Positions 1 through 9,527 of a stretch of DNA of 64,000 nucleotides are shown here, piece by piece. The notes beneath the pieces are model-generated. The model worked only from the letters and a program-made list of their open reading frames with translations, ran no database searches and was not told where the DNA came from. The stretch's first letter is position 1. Each line of letters starts with the position of its first letter. The stretch is from Pleurostoma richardsiae (taxonomy: Eukaryota > Ascomycota > Sordariomycetes > Calosphaeriales > Pleurostomataceae): positions 310,001 through 374,000 of the forward strand of contig JANBVO010000033.1 of NCBI GenBank assembly GCA_030052745.1. The letters are read 5' to 3'. Made by a program: the position numbers and the translations under genes.

Positions 1-940
1 AAAGCATTGAGGGCTCGTGCAGGCACGAGCGGATAAGAGTCACAAGGGTGTCAGAGCTGCTAGGTGTTTGAAGCAGGAATACAACTAGGCATCTGAGCAG
101 CCGGATTTCTGATGACCGTCGGCGTGATCGAGGTCCCAATGAAGCGGGTTGGATATGTGTAATGGAGTCGACGGGGTCCATCGGTGTCCCTGTCTTGCTC
201 GCTGCGTGATGTGGGTGATGGTAGGCGGGCGGTGGCGGGTTGGTGGCTGACGCAAACCGTAACCGTGAAGCAGACGGCAGAGGAGTGTCTGACTTGCTGA
301 CGCGTGCCTGCCCAGGCTCGGCCAACCGGCTGCCGCCCGAGCCTCAGCCGCTGGCGGCAGAATGACCCAACTCGATGCGCGGCGTTGGGAACACGGAAGC
401 ACAGATGCTGGCGTGTCGGGCGGCGGGCATGCAGCAGCCAGTGACGTTGACGGCTGGGGAAACCTGAAACGCCTGCTGCACATCGGAGGGGCCGCGGGGA
501 CGATGAGTGCTCGCTCGCTCGCCTGATGCCCGTCGACGTGTTCCCCGGCTCCACCCAATGCCCCCTGCATGTCTCGGTTGTCAGTGCGCTGGATACCACA
601 TCGGTACAATGGGTCGGCAGCGATGATGAGCCTTTCGATACGAGCCTATCGTGTCCACGCTCCAGGACTCGGCCGAGCGCGGTGGGCTCCGTTCCGGACC
701 AGCAGCCTCACTCGCCTCGATCGACTGGCGTCTGCTGTCGCTGTCTGGTGCCTTGTGATTCTCGCCGTGGCGCCGTCGGCTGAGAAAACCTTGCTATGGC
801 AGGTGAATAGGTGTCACTGCAGAACCCCCACCCCCTTTTTTTTTCCCCCTTCACCTCTGCCGTCGGATCGTCATGGCACCCGGCCCGTCGCGTGTAGGCT
901 GAAAAACAAACACGGGTGGCTGGTCCGCGCCTCTGGTCGC
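1..940. other. no confident gene at the left edge
   Basis: Open frames occur on both strands but show no recognisable domain, no convincing start context and no splice-linked partner. A polypyrimidine run at about 830-855 (C and T only) lies before the cyclin gene and looks like a typical fungal promoter CT stretch. I see nothing else here. Confidence 0.5.
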
Positions 941-948
941 GTATATAG
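941..948 (+). promoter_or_regulatory. TATA box of the cyclin gene
   Basis: TATATA lies about 65 bp upstream of the ATG at 1011, and a CT-rich run sits about 90 bp further upstream. Spacing and strand fit a core promoter for the cyclin-like gene. Inferred from sequence only. Confidence 0.45.
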
Positions 949-1010
949 GCTCACGGTAATCGGCTCTCCTCTATCGCTTCGACCACGTCCTGTCGCTGCA
1001 CCTACACGCC

Positions 1011-1943
1011 ATGGCGCACATGACAGCGTCGAGTCACGGCATCGCTGAGCCGCTCTACGCTGAGGTACTGCAGCACATCTGCCGCCAACGGATCTCCGTG
1101 CACATGATCTACTGCCTGGCAAATGCCGCCAGAAACGTCGTCCAGTGCCAGGAGCATCTGAAGCCTCCTGACGAGCTGCCGCGCGACGGAGTAGCCCTGG
1201 GGCTGATACCGTTCCCAAACACACCCACACGGTACGCGGTCAAGGTCGAGACCAAGGTCGACTTGCCAACCGTCAAGGGCGACTTGCCAAGCCTCGAGGG
1301 CTTTGTCGCCCGGGTCGTTTGCAAGTCTCATGCCGGAGTCTCGACCCTGACGTACGCCTTGGTGTATCTCGAGCGCCTCAAGGCGTATCTGGGTCCCGGA
1401 GAGAAAGGCGTGCGATGCACAGCCCATCGCATCTTCTTGGTCTCGCTGATTCTCGCGTTCAAACACCCTAATGACGCTTGGAGGAAGAATAGCGATTGGG
1501 TGGACCTGAGCTTCTTTCCGAGATACAACTTGCGCTTCCGCCTGGACGAGGTCAACCGGATGGAGGGAGAACTGCTCGCCCTGCTGGAGTGGGATCTAGA
1601 CGTTCGCCTGGACGACTTCTGCCGGGAACTACAGTATCTCACAGGAGTCCTCGGCCAGACTCCCGATCGTCCGTGTGACTCGTCGGGCGGCACCCCTGTC
1701 GACCATGCCAGCCCTCCGTCCTCTTCTTGCTATGCGGGCTCTGATCCCGCCGCTGCCGCCACGGGCAACTCTTCAGATGACTGGTTCGCCCTGCCGCCTC
1801 CCCATCTTCTCCCGCCGCTGCTCCACGACGAACTTCACCCTGCCAGTCCTGACCGTCCAGCCTTTGCTGGAGAAGCAGGACTTGGACATTATCTTCTACG
1901 GTACGCGCATCACTCTAGTCTAGGCCCACCGGCGCTGTGCTAA
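1011..1943 (+). CDS. PCL/PHO80-type cyclin-like protein
   Basis: Single open frame of 310 residues starting at an ATG in good context just downstream of a TATA box. Residues about 85-200 match the N-terminal cyclin fold of fungal PCL/PHO80-type cyclins: a helix with LTYALVYLERLK, then CTAHRIFLVSLILAFKH, then a WVDLSFFP segment and LDEVNRMEGELLALLEWDLD. In that family the conserved Asn and Glu of this last helix pack against the kinase partner. Known members bind PHO85-type cyclin-dependent kinases and control cell cycle, polarity or phosphate signalling; which kinase is bound here is inference. The C-terminal 100 residues are Pro/Ser-rich and low complexity. A C-terminal intron cannot be excluded, so the extreme end is less certain than the cyclin core. 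Confidence 0.85.
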   Translation: MAHMTASSHGIAEPLYAEVLQHICRQRISVHMIYCLANAARNVVQCQEHLKPPDELPRDGVALGLIPFPNTPTRYAVKVETKVDLPTVKGDLPSLEGFVARVVCKSHAGVSTLTYALVYLERLKAYLGPGEKGVRCTAHRIFLVSLILAFKHPNDAWRKNSDWVDLSFFPRYNLRFRLDEVNRMEGELLALLEWDLDVRLDDFCRELQYLTGVLGQTPDRPCDSSGGTPVDHASPPSSSCYAGSDPAAAATGNSSDDWFALPPPHLLPPLLHDELHPASPDRPAFAGEAGLGHYLLRYAHHSSLGPPALC

Positions 1944-2530
1944 AACAGGCAAGCAGCTCGGATGATGACTGCGGAGCATGGCCGGACGCGGAGGCGTCTG
2001 GGTGTCTACCGGCTGCGTGGGTTGCGGACCGCGCGACGGGCATGCTATGGTTTAGTAGTTACCAGCACGGGCCTGTGCATGATCCTGTATGTACAGCACA
2101 AAACATGCAACCTCTCTGCTGTCCAGGCCTCGCGCCACAGTACCCAGACATGACCGTCAGCGCGTTCCCCCGCCAGGACGTGTCGCACGGTTGTGTGCGC
2201 CCGTATTCTGGCCATGCAATGGGCCCGTGGGCCGAAAATCGAGGAAGTATGTAGACTTGTGGATCCATGCAGGAGCCAAAAGCTGCGGATAATCCGCAGG
2301 GAAGACGGGCATCATAAGAGCCGATGCGATAAAGTACCGGGCTGCGGCCTGTGTGGTCGGCCATTGACAATGCAGAGCATGTCGCCAGCCTAGGCGCTTA
2401 GATAACCGGCTGCTCCCCAGTCGGCCCCGGTAGTGCAGCAGCCGTTCCCAAAGACTACCACAGAATACGTTGTCCGCCGAAATCATCGGCCATTCCTCCC
2501 CCTCCTCTGCAATCTGACTTTGCCTGCACG
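1944..2530. other. intergenic, nothing recognised
   Basis: Short overlapping frames on both strands with no recognisable motif, no splice-linked exon and no obvious repeat. Confidence 0.5.
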
Positions 2531-3007
2531 ATGGACATCACGAAGCCCTCCAGTCGCCAGCTTGACACGGGTCTGAAAGACCTCGGACAGGCGATCCCTA
2601 ACATCATCTCCGACCTCCAAGGAGAGCCTAGAGAGCAACCATCGACCGAGAGAGCGAAACGGGACACACTCGCAGCACTGTATGACCTACATGACGATAT
2701 CCTGAAGTTCAAAATGAAGGTCATACGTATCCGGCTGCGCGTTTGCGATGACCTCGCCAAAAACATCCTCGAACATAGATTGGCTAGTCTCCGTGAGATG
2801 AGAATCACCAACTGTGCATCCGCCAGGCGGCACAGCATCGATCTGGAAGGGATGCAAGAGAAGGGCCCCCTCGGGAGCGGACAGGCTCAACCCTCAGCGG
2901 ACGGTACCAGCCCAACCGCCGATGGCACCAATGTGCGAGGCGATGGAGGAGGCGGAGGCATTGAAGAGGGTTGGGAGGATGCCGCTCTGATTCCCCTCGC
3001 AGAGTGA
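2531..3007 (+). CDS. orphan small helical protein
   Basis: Single-exon frame of 158 residues from an ATG in good context. The first 110 residues are rich in charged residues and leucine with heptad-like spacing (LKDLGQAIPNIISDLQGEP, then a helix around LYDLHDDILKFKMKVIRIRLR), suggesting an alpha-helical or coiled-coil protein. The C-terminal 45 residues are Gly/Asp/Glu-rich and probably disordered. There is no signal peptide or membrane segment. I do not recognise the family and assign no function. It lies alone between the cyclin and the zinc-finger gene. Confidence 0.5.
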   Translation: MDITKPSSRQLDTGLKDLGQAIPNIISDLQGEPREQPSTERAKRDTLAALYDLHDDILKFKMKVIRIRLRVCDDLAKNILEHRLASLREMRITNCASARRHSIDLEGMQEKGPLGSGQAQPSADGTSPTADGTNVRGDGGGGGIEEGWEDAALIPLAE

Positions 3008-3616
3008 GCGATCATCGTCACCGCGGACAGGGCAATGCCGTCGGTGCAGGCCGTGCAGCCCGGGATCTGGCCGGCCACGCACCTCCCTAGTTAGGGCTTG
3101 CAGCCCGTGAGAATTTCTTAGCTTACAGACAAGAAGAGAAGCGGGCTTCTGCACCTCATTCCCTGATCTCCTGACATGAAATGCCTTGGTCTATGCTGTG
3201 GTCTGCCTCCTGTGTGGGAAGTACTGTTACCGTTGCTCAGCCACGTTAGGGTAAAAGCCGTGGTGGATTTGCACGAAGGGCTCTGGCAGGCACTCCGGTC
3301 CGACCGCAGACGAGAGTATATGCACGCCTTGTTCCGCAGAGCTGCGGGCGCAGCACGAGTGCAGTAGGCTGGCTCAGTTTTTTGGCTAACGTGTGGACAC
3401 TCGAGGGGCATGTGAGCGATGCTGAGCCCGCACACTGCCGCATCTGAGTGACGGGCCAGGCTGTTACAAAACCACGGCTTCGTCCCAGCTCCTCTAGTCC
3501 TCTTCCAGGTCATCGTCTACTTCGCAAGAACGATCGTGTCTCTCAACTGCCTCGGATAGAGAGTGCCTGCCTTGGGATCTCCATACGAGTCGCTTTCGCT
3601 ATGAGAGGGCGCAGGA
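3008..3616. other. intergenic, nothing recognised
   Basis: Frames on both strands are short and lack motifs. No repeat or RNA structure stands out. Confidence 0.5.
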
Positions 3617-4436
3617 ATGGAGAGCCGACAGACGATCAACGGCAGGCACAAGTGTCCTCGCGGGTCCTGCTCGAACACGTATAAGAATCTTGCTGACGCC
3701 AAGCGTCACTTCAAATCTTGCGGTAGCAGAATGCCCGGAACAGAACCTTCTTCAGAGTAACGGACACTCATGCGACGAGCAGGCACGCTTTACAGGGATG
3801 TTTGCGGGACCTGCGGGAAGCCTTATGGAGGTCTCCAAAACGCTAGGCGCCATAAGGATGTCTGCAGTGGGTTACCAGTACGCCGCTCCTACCTTCAGGA
3901 CGCTGACTCTAGATCAGGCAAAGAACGCCGATATGAATGCAGAATCGGCCATTGCGATCGGAGGTTTAATCGACCTGACAGCCTCAAGAAACACAAGAGA
4001 ACGCACAACTGTCTCCCTTGTCGTGACAGCGAAGCCGAATGTGATCACCAGCGCCCTTGTAGCCACTGTGCACGTAAGCTTGGTCTTGGCACCACCCGTC
4101 TGAGTGCAGCAGACTGCTGACGACTCGTAAGGACTTGGTCAAGAATGCTCCTATTCCCGCAGGTTGAAATGCCAGGCAGACGACGCCGTGCGCTATGACT
4201 GGGGAATCAAGTCTGACGGGTTGAGAGGCCAGACAGACAGCGCCGAGAGGGACGGCTCGGGGACCACGTCTGACGGGTTGAAAGGCCACACAGTTGCGAC
4301 TTCAGTTCCTTCGGACAGTGACAGCCCAGGAGGCATGTCCAGCCACGAGCTGGACTACGATACAGAGCTGGACGACGCCGAAGGGGATGAGTCGTGGATC
4401 TTTGACAGCTGGGTCAAGTGGAGGCTCGCTTTGTAG
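3617..4436 (+). CDS. multi-zinc-finger protein (C2H2/C2HC plus Zn2Cys6-like)
   Basis: Gene model assembled from splice signals. Exon 1 is 3617-3722 (ATG at 3617). A 60-nt phase-1 intron at 3723-3782 removes an in-frame TAA, and exon 2 runs from 3783 to about 4073. Exon 1 gives a finger KCPRGSCSNTYKNLADAKRH ending in C. Exon 2 gives a second (VCGTCGKPYGGLQNARRH ending KDVC), a classical C2H2 finger (YECRIGHCDRRFNRPDSLKK then HKRTH), and a Cys cluster CLPCRDSEAEC then DHQRPCSHC with the spacing of a Zn2Cys6 binuclear cluster. GTAAGC at 4074 looks like a donor. An acceptor at 4179 (or 4162) would lead into an acidic Ser/Asp-rich C-terminal frame ending at 4436 and containing two copies of a SDGL(R/K)G motif. 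The family role is DNA binding; target unknown. The 3' part of the model is uncertain. Confidence 0.6.
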
Positions 4437-4662
4437 GTCTAAGTATCAAGCACTAGACAAGGCATGTTACGTCGTCGACCAACTCTCATAACGGACACGT
4501 GGAGAAAGAAGCGCTAGAGGACACTTCGCAAGTAGACCCCGTGATTTTCTAGGCTGAGACGGCGGAGACGGCAGAGACGTCTCGGCAGCTCAGGTTGAGA
4601 AGCGTCGTAGAATGGTCGAGGAATGACGAGCCTGAGATGAAGATCCAGCGGAGACCAGCTAG

Positions 4663-5145
4663 TCAGCGTCGGGCGAGTCTTCGCACCTTCCGAACCTGCC
4701 TCCAAATTCGCCACCACCAGAGCTCAACCATATCCCATGGTCGATCAGCCGCCACAACGGCGAGGTACTTCTCCATGCGTGCCGCCACCGCCATCTCTAT
4801 ATCTGCATAAATCACCCCAGCTTGGCGCTCCCAGTCCTTCCAAATCCAGGGCCATTCCCTCCGTGACTCTGCTCTGAAACGTTCGGCAAAAGAGACTTTC
4901 CGAGCCCGCCATTCAGGTGTACACTCGTCGAGTCTCGCCACCATCTTATGGAATAACGAATCATCCAGATTGACGAAACCATCGCTGTCGGCCGTCAAAT
5001 TGTTGGTATCTAGATCAATTTTATTCAACCATCTGATGGGGAAGCTCATGGGATGGAGATTCTGATGGGTCCCTTCGGATGAGATCCTCTGGGATGAGAC
5101 CCCCTCGGATGGGACGCGTGTATCGTAGTCGGACAACGTCGACAT
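4663..5145 (-). CDS. orphan protein with Trp-rich C-terminus
   Basis: Single-exon frame of 160 residues with ATG at 5145 and a good TATA element about 120 bp upstream on the same strand. The N-terminus is Ser/Thr-rich. The middle holds an acidic segment FVNLDDSLFHKMVARLDEC, and the C-terminal half is a basic amphipathic helix region unusually rich in tryptophan (REWPWIWKDWERQ and MVELWWWRIWRQ). There is no signal peptide or zinc motif. Not recognised; function unknown. The TATA element is the main reason to believe the gene. Confidence 0.5.
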   Translation of the reverse strand: MSTLSDYDTRVPSEGVSSQRISSEGTHQNLHPMSFPIRWLNKIDLDTNNLTADSDGFVNLDDSLFHKMVARLDECTPEWRARKVSFAERFRAESRREWPWIWKDWERQAGVIYADIEMAVAARMEKYLAVVAADRPWDMVELWWWRIWRQVRKVRRLARR

Positions 5146-5259
5146 GTGTGTCGATATGAGATGGCTGGATTTAACGTCTAGGATGGTGAGAACGATGCAG
5201 AAGACTGCAGAGCGAAGAGGAGTGGGAATCGTGTGAATAGAGAGGCTATGTCTATTAGG

Positions 5260-5267
5260 CTTTTATA
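5260..5267 (-). promoter_or_regulatory. TATA box for the orphan gene at 4663-5145
   Basis: TATAAAAG on the minus strand, about 120 bp upstream of the ATG at 5145. It is a textbook TATA sequence in the expected orientation. Confidence 0.45.
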
Positions 5268-6114
5268 CTCATTTCCCTGCGATGGGATGAGCTAGCTTGC
5301 TTCCTTCTTTGACTGGCCAGCATGCCTCTTGTGTCTGGCAAAAAGCCCCTCGCTGACGCGTCTGAGATACGCCGAGCTGGAGTGATTCAGGTGGACTGCA
5401 GGTTCGCGCACCGTGACTTAGAGACCCTCCCTCTCGGTGGACACGAAGACGGTTGGTCCAGAGGGACAGTGGCCGGTCGCATGTTCAGGGTACCGGGGGC
5501 TTCCTGGCCCGCAGGCTGCACGTCTGTGCAAGTATGGGTCAACCAATTGGCAGACGCGTTCGCTGGCACCGCCCTTTGGCGCAGCTAAGCATGAGATAGT
5601 GTCAGCTTCGTTCCTTTCGCGAATTCTGTCTCTCCGATTGGGAAAGTCTCTCCGATTGGGAAAGTCTCAACCAGCAGTAAGCTGCCTGCCCTAAATGCGC
5701 TCACCTTTCTTGAGGAGCACCACGCCAGCGAAGCTGTCATCCGGATTCCAAAATAGACGGACGAGACGCCGCCCTCGTCCCGTGCGCTAGCTGCTTACGC
5801 TGAGTTGTACAACTGAGCCTTCTTTTCGACAATGGCTAAACACAGCACCAAAATGCAGGCCGCTATGCACCTCCTATCTCTTGATTCTTCGGTTCTAACA
5901 TTGCCACCGGTAAAACATGTCTTTATTCTCCCCGCCTTGTGCTAGACACTATTCTGCTTATCTTAAACCCTTGTCTACGGCTGTTTCCTCCTGAGACTGA
6001 CTTGTGATTTCGTACGAGTCTCTTCATATCGGGAGGGACAAGACGTCCTTTGCAAGTATCCTGTGTCAAGCCCACGGAAGAAAGCATCTTCCAATGTATG
6101 ACTGCATCCCCGTC
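5268..6114. other. intergenic with a short tandem repeat
   Basis: No gene supported. An 18-bp unit (TCTCTCCGATTGGGAAAG) is tandemly duplicated at 5629-5664. The rest shows only short frames without motifs. Confidence 0.5.
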
Positions 6115-8724
6115 TCATGCAACAATGACGTCAAACTTTCTGGGATCATGGCCTTGGAGACACTGGAGGCAAGCGTTTTGCGGGAGAACAAGAGTACGCT
6201 TTTTGAGTTGCACACTGGCCGTAGCAATCGCCAGCCGAGCCTGCCAGTTTCCATAGGCTCTGACTATAGCAGTAGACCTTGGGAGGTCGAAAAACTCCAC
6301 CCATGAGTCGATAGAGATGAGACCATCGAGATCTGGCCGCGTCACTGCCCCTGCTTGGTGCAGGCATTCCCGCATGAGCGTCAGATTCCGGCTGTGCAGC
6401 ATGGACATGATGTCGAGGTCTCCGAGGTGTTCGCCTTTGTCATCGACGGACACCAAGGACTCGAGAATAACTGCCAAGTTGTCGCGCAAACCTCTTACAC
6501 CAACATCAAGGGGCATCTCGAAATCGGTGAAAGATAAATACAGTGAGGTGCTTGAAAAGTTGTCCTCAAATTTTCCGTCAAAAGGAAGGTGATTGATCAG
6601 ATGCCAGGATTTCAAGTCGTATTCCCTCAGCATGGGCCTCGATGGTGGGACCAGAAAAGCAATCTCGGGACGCCCAAGATTTCCCAGCACCCTGCGGACA
6701 AGCTGCGTATCTGTCTTCTCGGACGGATCTGAGACTAGGTCGGACGCGACGTAGATTGAATCCCCTGTCGAGAGCGCCATCACGGCCTGCAGAGACCCTG
6801 GATCAATGTTGAACTCGCCTGTCTCGAACATGGCAATGCAAGCGAATGACGCCGCAAGCCGGCTGTAGTCTTCGCCGCGGGTACTATCAGGATCGTGGTC
6901 TTCTTTCTCTCTTTCTGCTAGAACCTGCTCGTCTGACAGAGACTCCTCCTCGGACGCAGACAGCGCCCCGAACAGAGACTGCGGTGTTGAGCATGATGAA
7001 GCGTCCGGCCGACGGTTGGATGACCGAGTTGATGCTGTGACCGGGGACATCGGCTGCTTCTCGTACTCTGGCCGGTTACCATTGACTGTCCACTGGGCCC
7101 ATGCTGCTTCATAAAGTGGCTGCTTCACCGTCTCGATATTTACAGTAGCGCCACTTAGTGATGAATACAGCTCCGTTGCGAAGACCAGAGCTGTGAAGGA
7201 GCATGACTGCTGCATAGCCCCATCGGAGTCGCCACGTACTTCATGGCCCCACCAATCTCGAAGGTGAGAGCGAACCTTTTCAACATCGAGGGAAGCATTG
7301 GCCAGGACGCCTTCAAGATCCTCAAGCTTCGCAGGTGGCGCAGGTGCATTGGCTTGGTAGCGTCTCACACGACTTCCCTTCCTCTTGCTCATGAGAATTG
7401 GAAAGGAGCCCAGGCCGAAGAACGAAGGAGGATCTAACTCTGGGTCGTTCAAGAACGACCTGCATCGTCGCATTCCCAGTCCGAGCAGTCTCTCGGCCTG
7501 ACAACGGTCCACGGATCTGGCACTAGTATAGTTTGCAGCCGCGTCGGCAAGGTACTTTAGCCAGGAGACTGAGATAGTCGGTTGATTGATGAGATTGGAG
7601 AGCGAAGCGATAAACCTGCAACATTTGCCGACATCAGGACAGACGGCGTCCCACTGCGAAACGACTATGCCCAAGACGATTATCCAGAACTCGTCCAAGG
7701 ACACCTGGGAAGTCTCCGATGAGACGTGACGGGCCGCAGTGACAGGAGGCGAGTAATAGCGCATGCGAGAAAGGGGTAGAGACCAGAAAACCCCCTCCTT
7801 GTCGCTCCCTGCACCATGGGCCGATATAGTGATGAACCCTCCATTCATGAGCTCGTCGTCCTGATCGATGCCTCTTATCTCGTCGACCAGTACTTCCATG
7901 TTGGCGTATAAATGCCATGATGACATGGCCAACAGTACAGCACCATCCTGGATCCTCTGGGGGATCCCCTGTACCAGAAGCTCCATAGCGCACATGGCAG
8001 ACGTCCAAGCTTTGATCACGCTGTTATAGGGGTCCTTAACCGCGTTCACAGGGACTCTGACGTTGTTGATGATAAGCATCAGCTGTGTCTGTTGGCGTCG
8101 TCGGTCTGCATCAGCCGTCCGGAGCCATGATCGAGCACTACTGTCCCAAGAAGCCAGTTGCTGTCGGCTGAAAGCTTGTCCTGAAGCCATGATTGCTGCA
8201 ATTTCTGTCGCATTGCCGTTGTTATAGGTGTCATTGATGTCTTGCCTCCGCCTGTCAACAAGTTCAACCCAGAGAGAGATGGCCTCGTGGCTCTTCCAGA
8301 TTCTCGCCAGCATACAGGCAAGGAGGTGGACGGCGAAGGCGCCACGTCCCGAGGTTGCTGCGGCCCAAATGCTTGTGCCATCTATACCAGCCTGAGCTGT
8401 GAAGATGCCAGCATCGGATTGTTGTGTCTTGGCCTTTGACCGAGAGGAGATGTCGGAGGCGCGTGTCCCATAGGCTCGAGTAAGGTTAGGAATTGGCGGC
8501 ACAATGGCTTCAAACAAAGCCCCGAGCTTTCTAGCTGTGACGTGCGGCTGGCCTTCCTCCGCCTCGTTGCGTCTGTAGCTAGACAAGGCATCTCGAACTC
8601 CATGGAACTCTTTCGGGGCTTCCACTTTCATCAAGGAAAAGTCCAAGTTGAAGTTGGCAGCCGCGACCGTCAATTCATTGGGAACAGCCAAGATGGCGGT
8701 GCTGAGCTTGGACATCGAGCCCAT
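6115..8724 (-). CDS. large conserved fungal protein of unknown function
   Basis: Uninterrupted frame of 869 residues. The likely start is the second ATG at 8715 (MSKLSTAILAVPNEL), which matches how I remember relatives of this family beginning in other filamentous ascomycetes; the upstream ATG at 8724 would add three residues. The N-terminal half has conserved-looking segments EFHGVRDALSSYRRNEAEEG, HVTARKLGALFEAIVPPIPN and GTSIWAAATSGRGAFAVHLL, followed by long helical stretches. A Ser/Glu-rich linker lies near residues 545-615. There is no signal peptide or clear membrane segment. I know of no assigned domain or function. It is probably an intracellular helical scaffold, but that is inference. 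An (AT)n run lies upstream in the likely promoter. Confidence 0.85.
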   Translation of the reverse strand: MGSMSKLSTAILAVPNELTVAAANFNLDFSLMKVEAPKEFHGVRDALSSYRRNEAEEGQPHVTARKLGALFEAIVPPIPNLTRAYGTRASDISSRSKAKTQQSDAGIFTAQAGIDGTSIWAAATSGRGAFAVHLLACMLARIWKSHEAISLWVELVDRRRQDINDTYNNGNATEIAAIMASGQAFSRQQLASWDSSARSWLRTADADRRRQQTQLMLIINNVRVPVNAVKDPYNSVIKAWTSAMCAMELLVQGIPQRIQDGAVLLAMSSWHLYANMEVLVDEIRGIDQDDELMNGGFITISAHGAGSDKEGVFWSLPLSRMRYYSPPVTAARHVSSETSQVSLDEFWIIVLGIVVSQWDAVCPDVGKCCRFIASLSNLINQPTISVSWLKYLADAAANYTSARSVDRCQAERLLGLGMRRCRSFLNDPELDPPSFFGLGSFPILMSKRKGSRVRRYQANAPAPPAKLEDLEGVLANASLDVEKVRSHLRDWWGHEVRGDSDGAMQQSCSFTALVFATELYSSLSGATVNIETVKQPLYEAAWAQWTVNGNRPEYEKQPMSPVTASTRSSNRRPDASSCSTPQSLFGALSASEEESLSDEQVLAEREKEDHDPDSTRGEDYSRLAASFACIAMFETGEFNIDPGSLQAVMALSTGDSIYVASDLVSDPSEKTDTQLVRRVLGNLGRPEIAFLVPPSRPMLREYDLKSWHLINHLPFDGKFEDNFSSTSLYLSFTDFEMPLDVGVRGLRDNLAVILESLVSVDDKGEHLGDLDIMSMLHSRNLTLMRECLHQAGAVTRPDLDGLISIDSWVEFFDLPRSTAIVRAYGNWQARLAIATASVQLKKRTLVLPQNACLQCLQGHDPRKFDVIVA

Positions 8725-8835
8725 CTGGACTGCGACCGTGAGCGAGCGAGCACAGTCTGAGGCTTGAGTTCAATTGTAAATACAGACGGGATTGGGTCTC
8801 TGCTTCATTCTCTGATATGTTGGGAGTATGCTCGA

Positions 8836-8859
8836 ATATATATATATATATATATATAT
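8836..8859. repeat. (AT)n microsatellite
   Basis: About 24 bp of alternating A and T, roughly 110 bp upstream of the minus-strand gene at 6115-8724. It may serve as a TATA-type promoter element for that gene. Confidence 0.85.
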
Positions 8860-8919
8860 GCATTTCATCCTCTTCGAGGACACCAGCGTAGACGCGCCGG
8901 TGAGAACGGTCAACCCGCT

Positions 8920-9030
8920 GTTCCAGATACGCCCGGGAATCTCATCCTATTGGTAACTGGCGACGACAGTCGACGCAGCGTTCCAGATGGGCCCGGACAT
9001 ATCATTTTACTGGTGACGGTGTCTCTGTTC
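8920..9030. repeat. imperfect 60-bp tandem duplication
   Basis: Two adjacent units start with GTTCCAGAT at 8920 and 8980. They share the order CGCCCGG/GGCCCGG, AT(C/A)TCAT, T(A/T)(T/C)TGGT, then AACTGGCG/GACGGTG. The duplication is diverged and lies in otherwise gene-free sequence (8725-9527). Confidence 0.6.
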
Positions 9031-9527
9031 CCTGCTCACGTTGAGGTTGTACCAACCAATCAGGCTTGACAAAAGGCGCAGTGGTGGTGGCAGTGTCTGC
9101 ATGAATAGCGGCCGGCCGCTCAAATCCGCTTGTCGCTGCGCCCCACTGATGACAGAGCAACACTCGGCTTACTATACGGAGTCTACTCCTAGGAGAAGGA
9201 AGTCTCGGTGACCTGACCTGACCCGGGTCGACCTTTTCTTTTCCTATCAGGAAAGACTACGACGCCACTTATGGTGGGTTTAGCCAATCGATGTTATGTC
9301 CACCCTGCAGGTCACCACGGTGTTTGGCAAATCCACCCAGCTGAAGTTCGAAGCCCGGATGTGCTTGGTCCCAGACGGGCTGCACTTGTTGGTGCCAGGC
9401 CTGCTCTACATACAGCAGTCTAATTTATCTTGAGCCCCAGCAAAAAGTTCTGACTTTTGTCATTCTGAGGCGCCTGCAGTATTTCCTCTGCATCAGATCA
9501 ACGCGCTGGTCTTGTCATCCGGGAAAC
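9031..9527. other. intergenic, probable 5' region of the SKP1-like fusion gene
   Basis: No coding signal recognised. This 500-bp stretch precedes the ATG at 9528 and probably contains its promoter, but no clear TATA element was seen. Confidence 0.4.

Noticed and set aside
60-609. Two long overlapping minus-strand frames at the left edge
   Set aside because: No domain, no splice partner, Arg/His/Pro-rich composition typical of antisense reading in GC-rich DNA.
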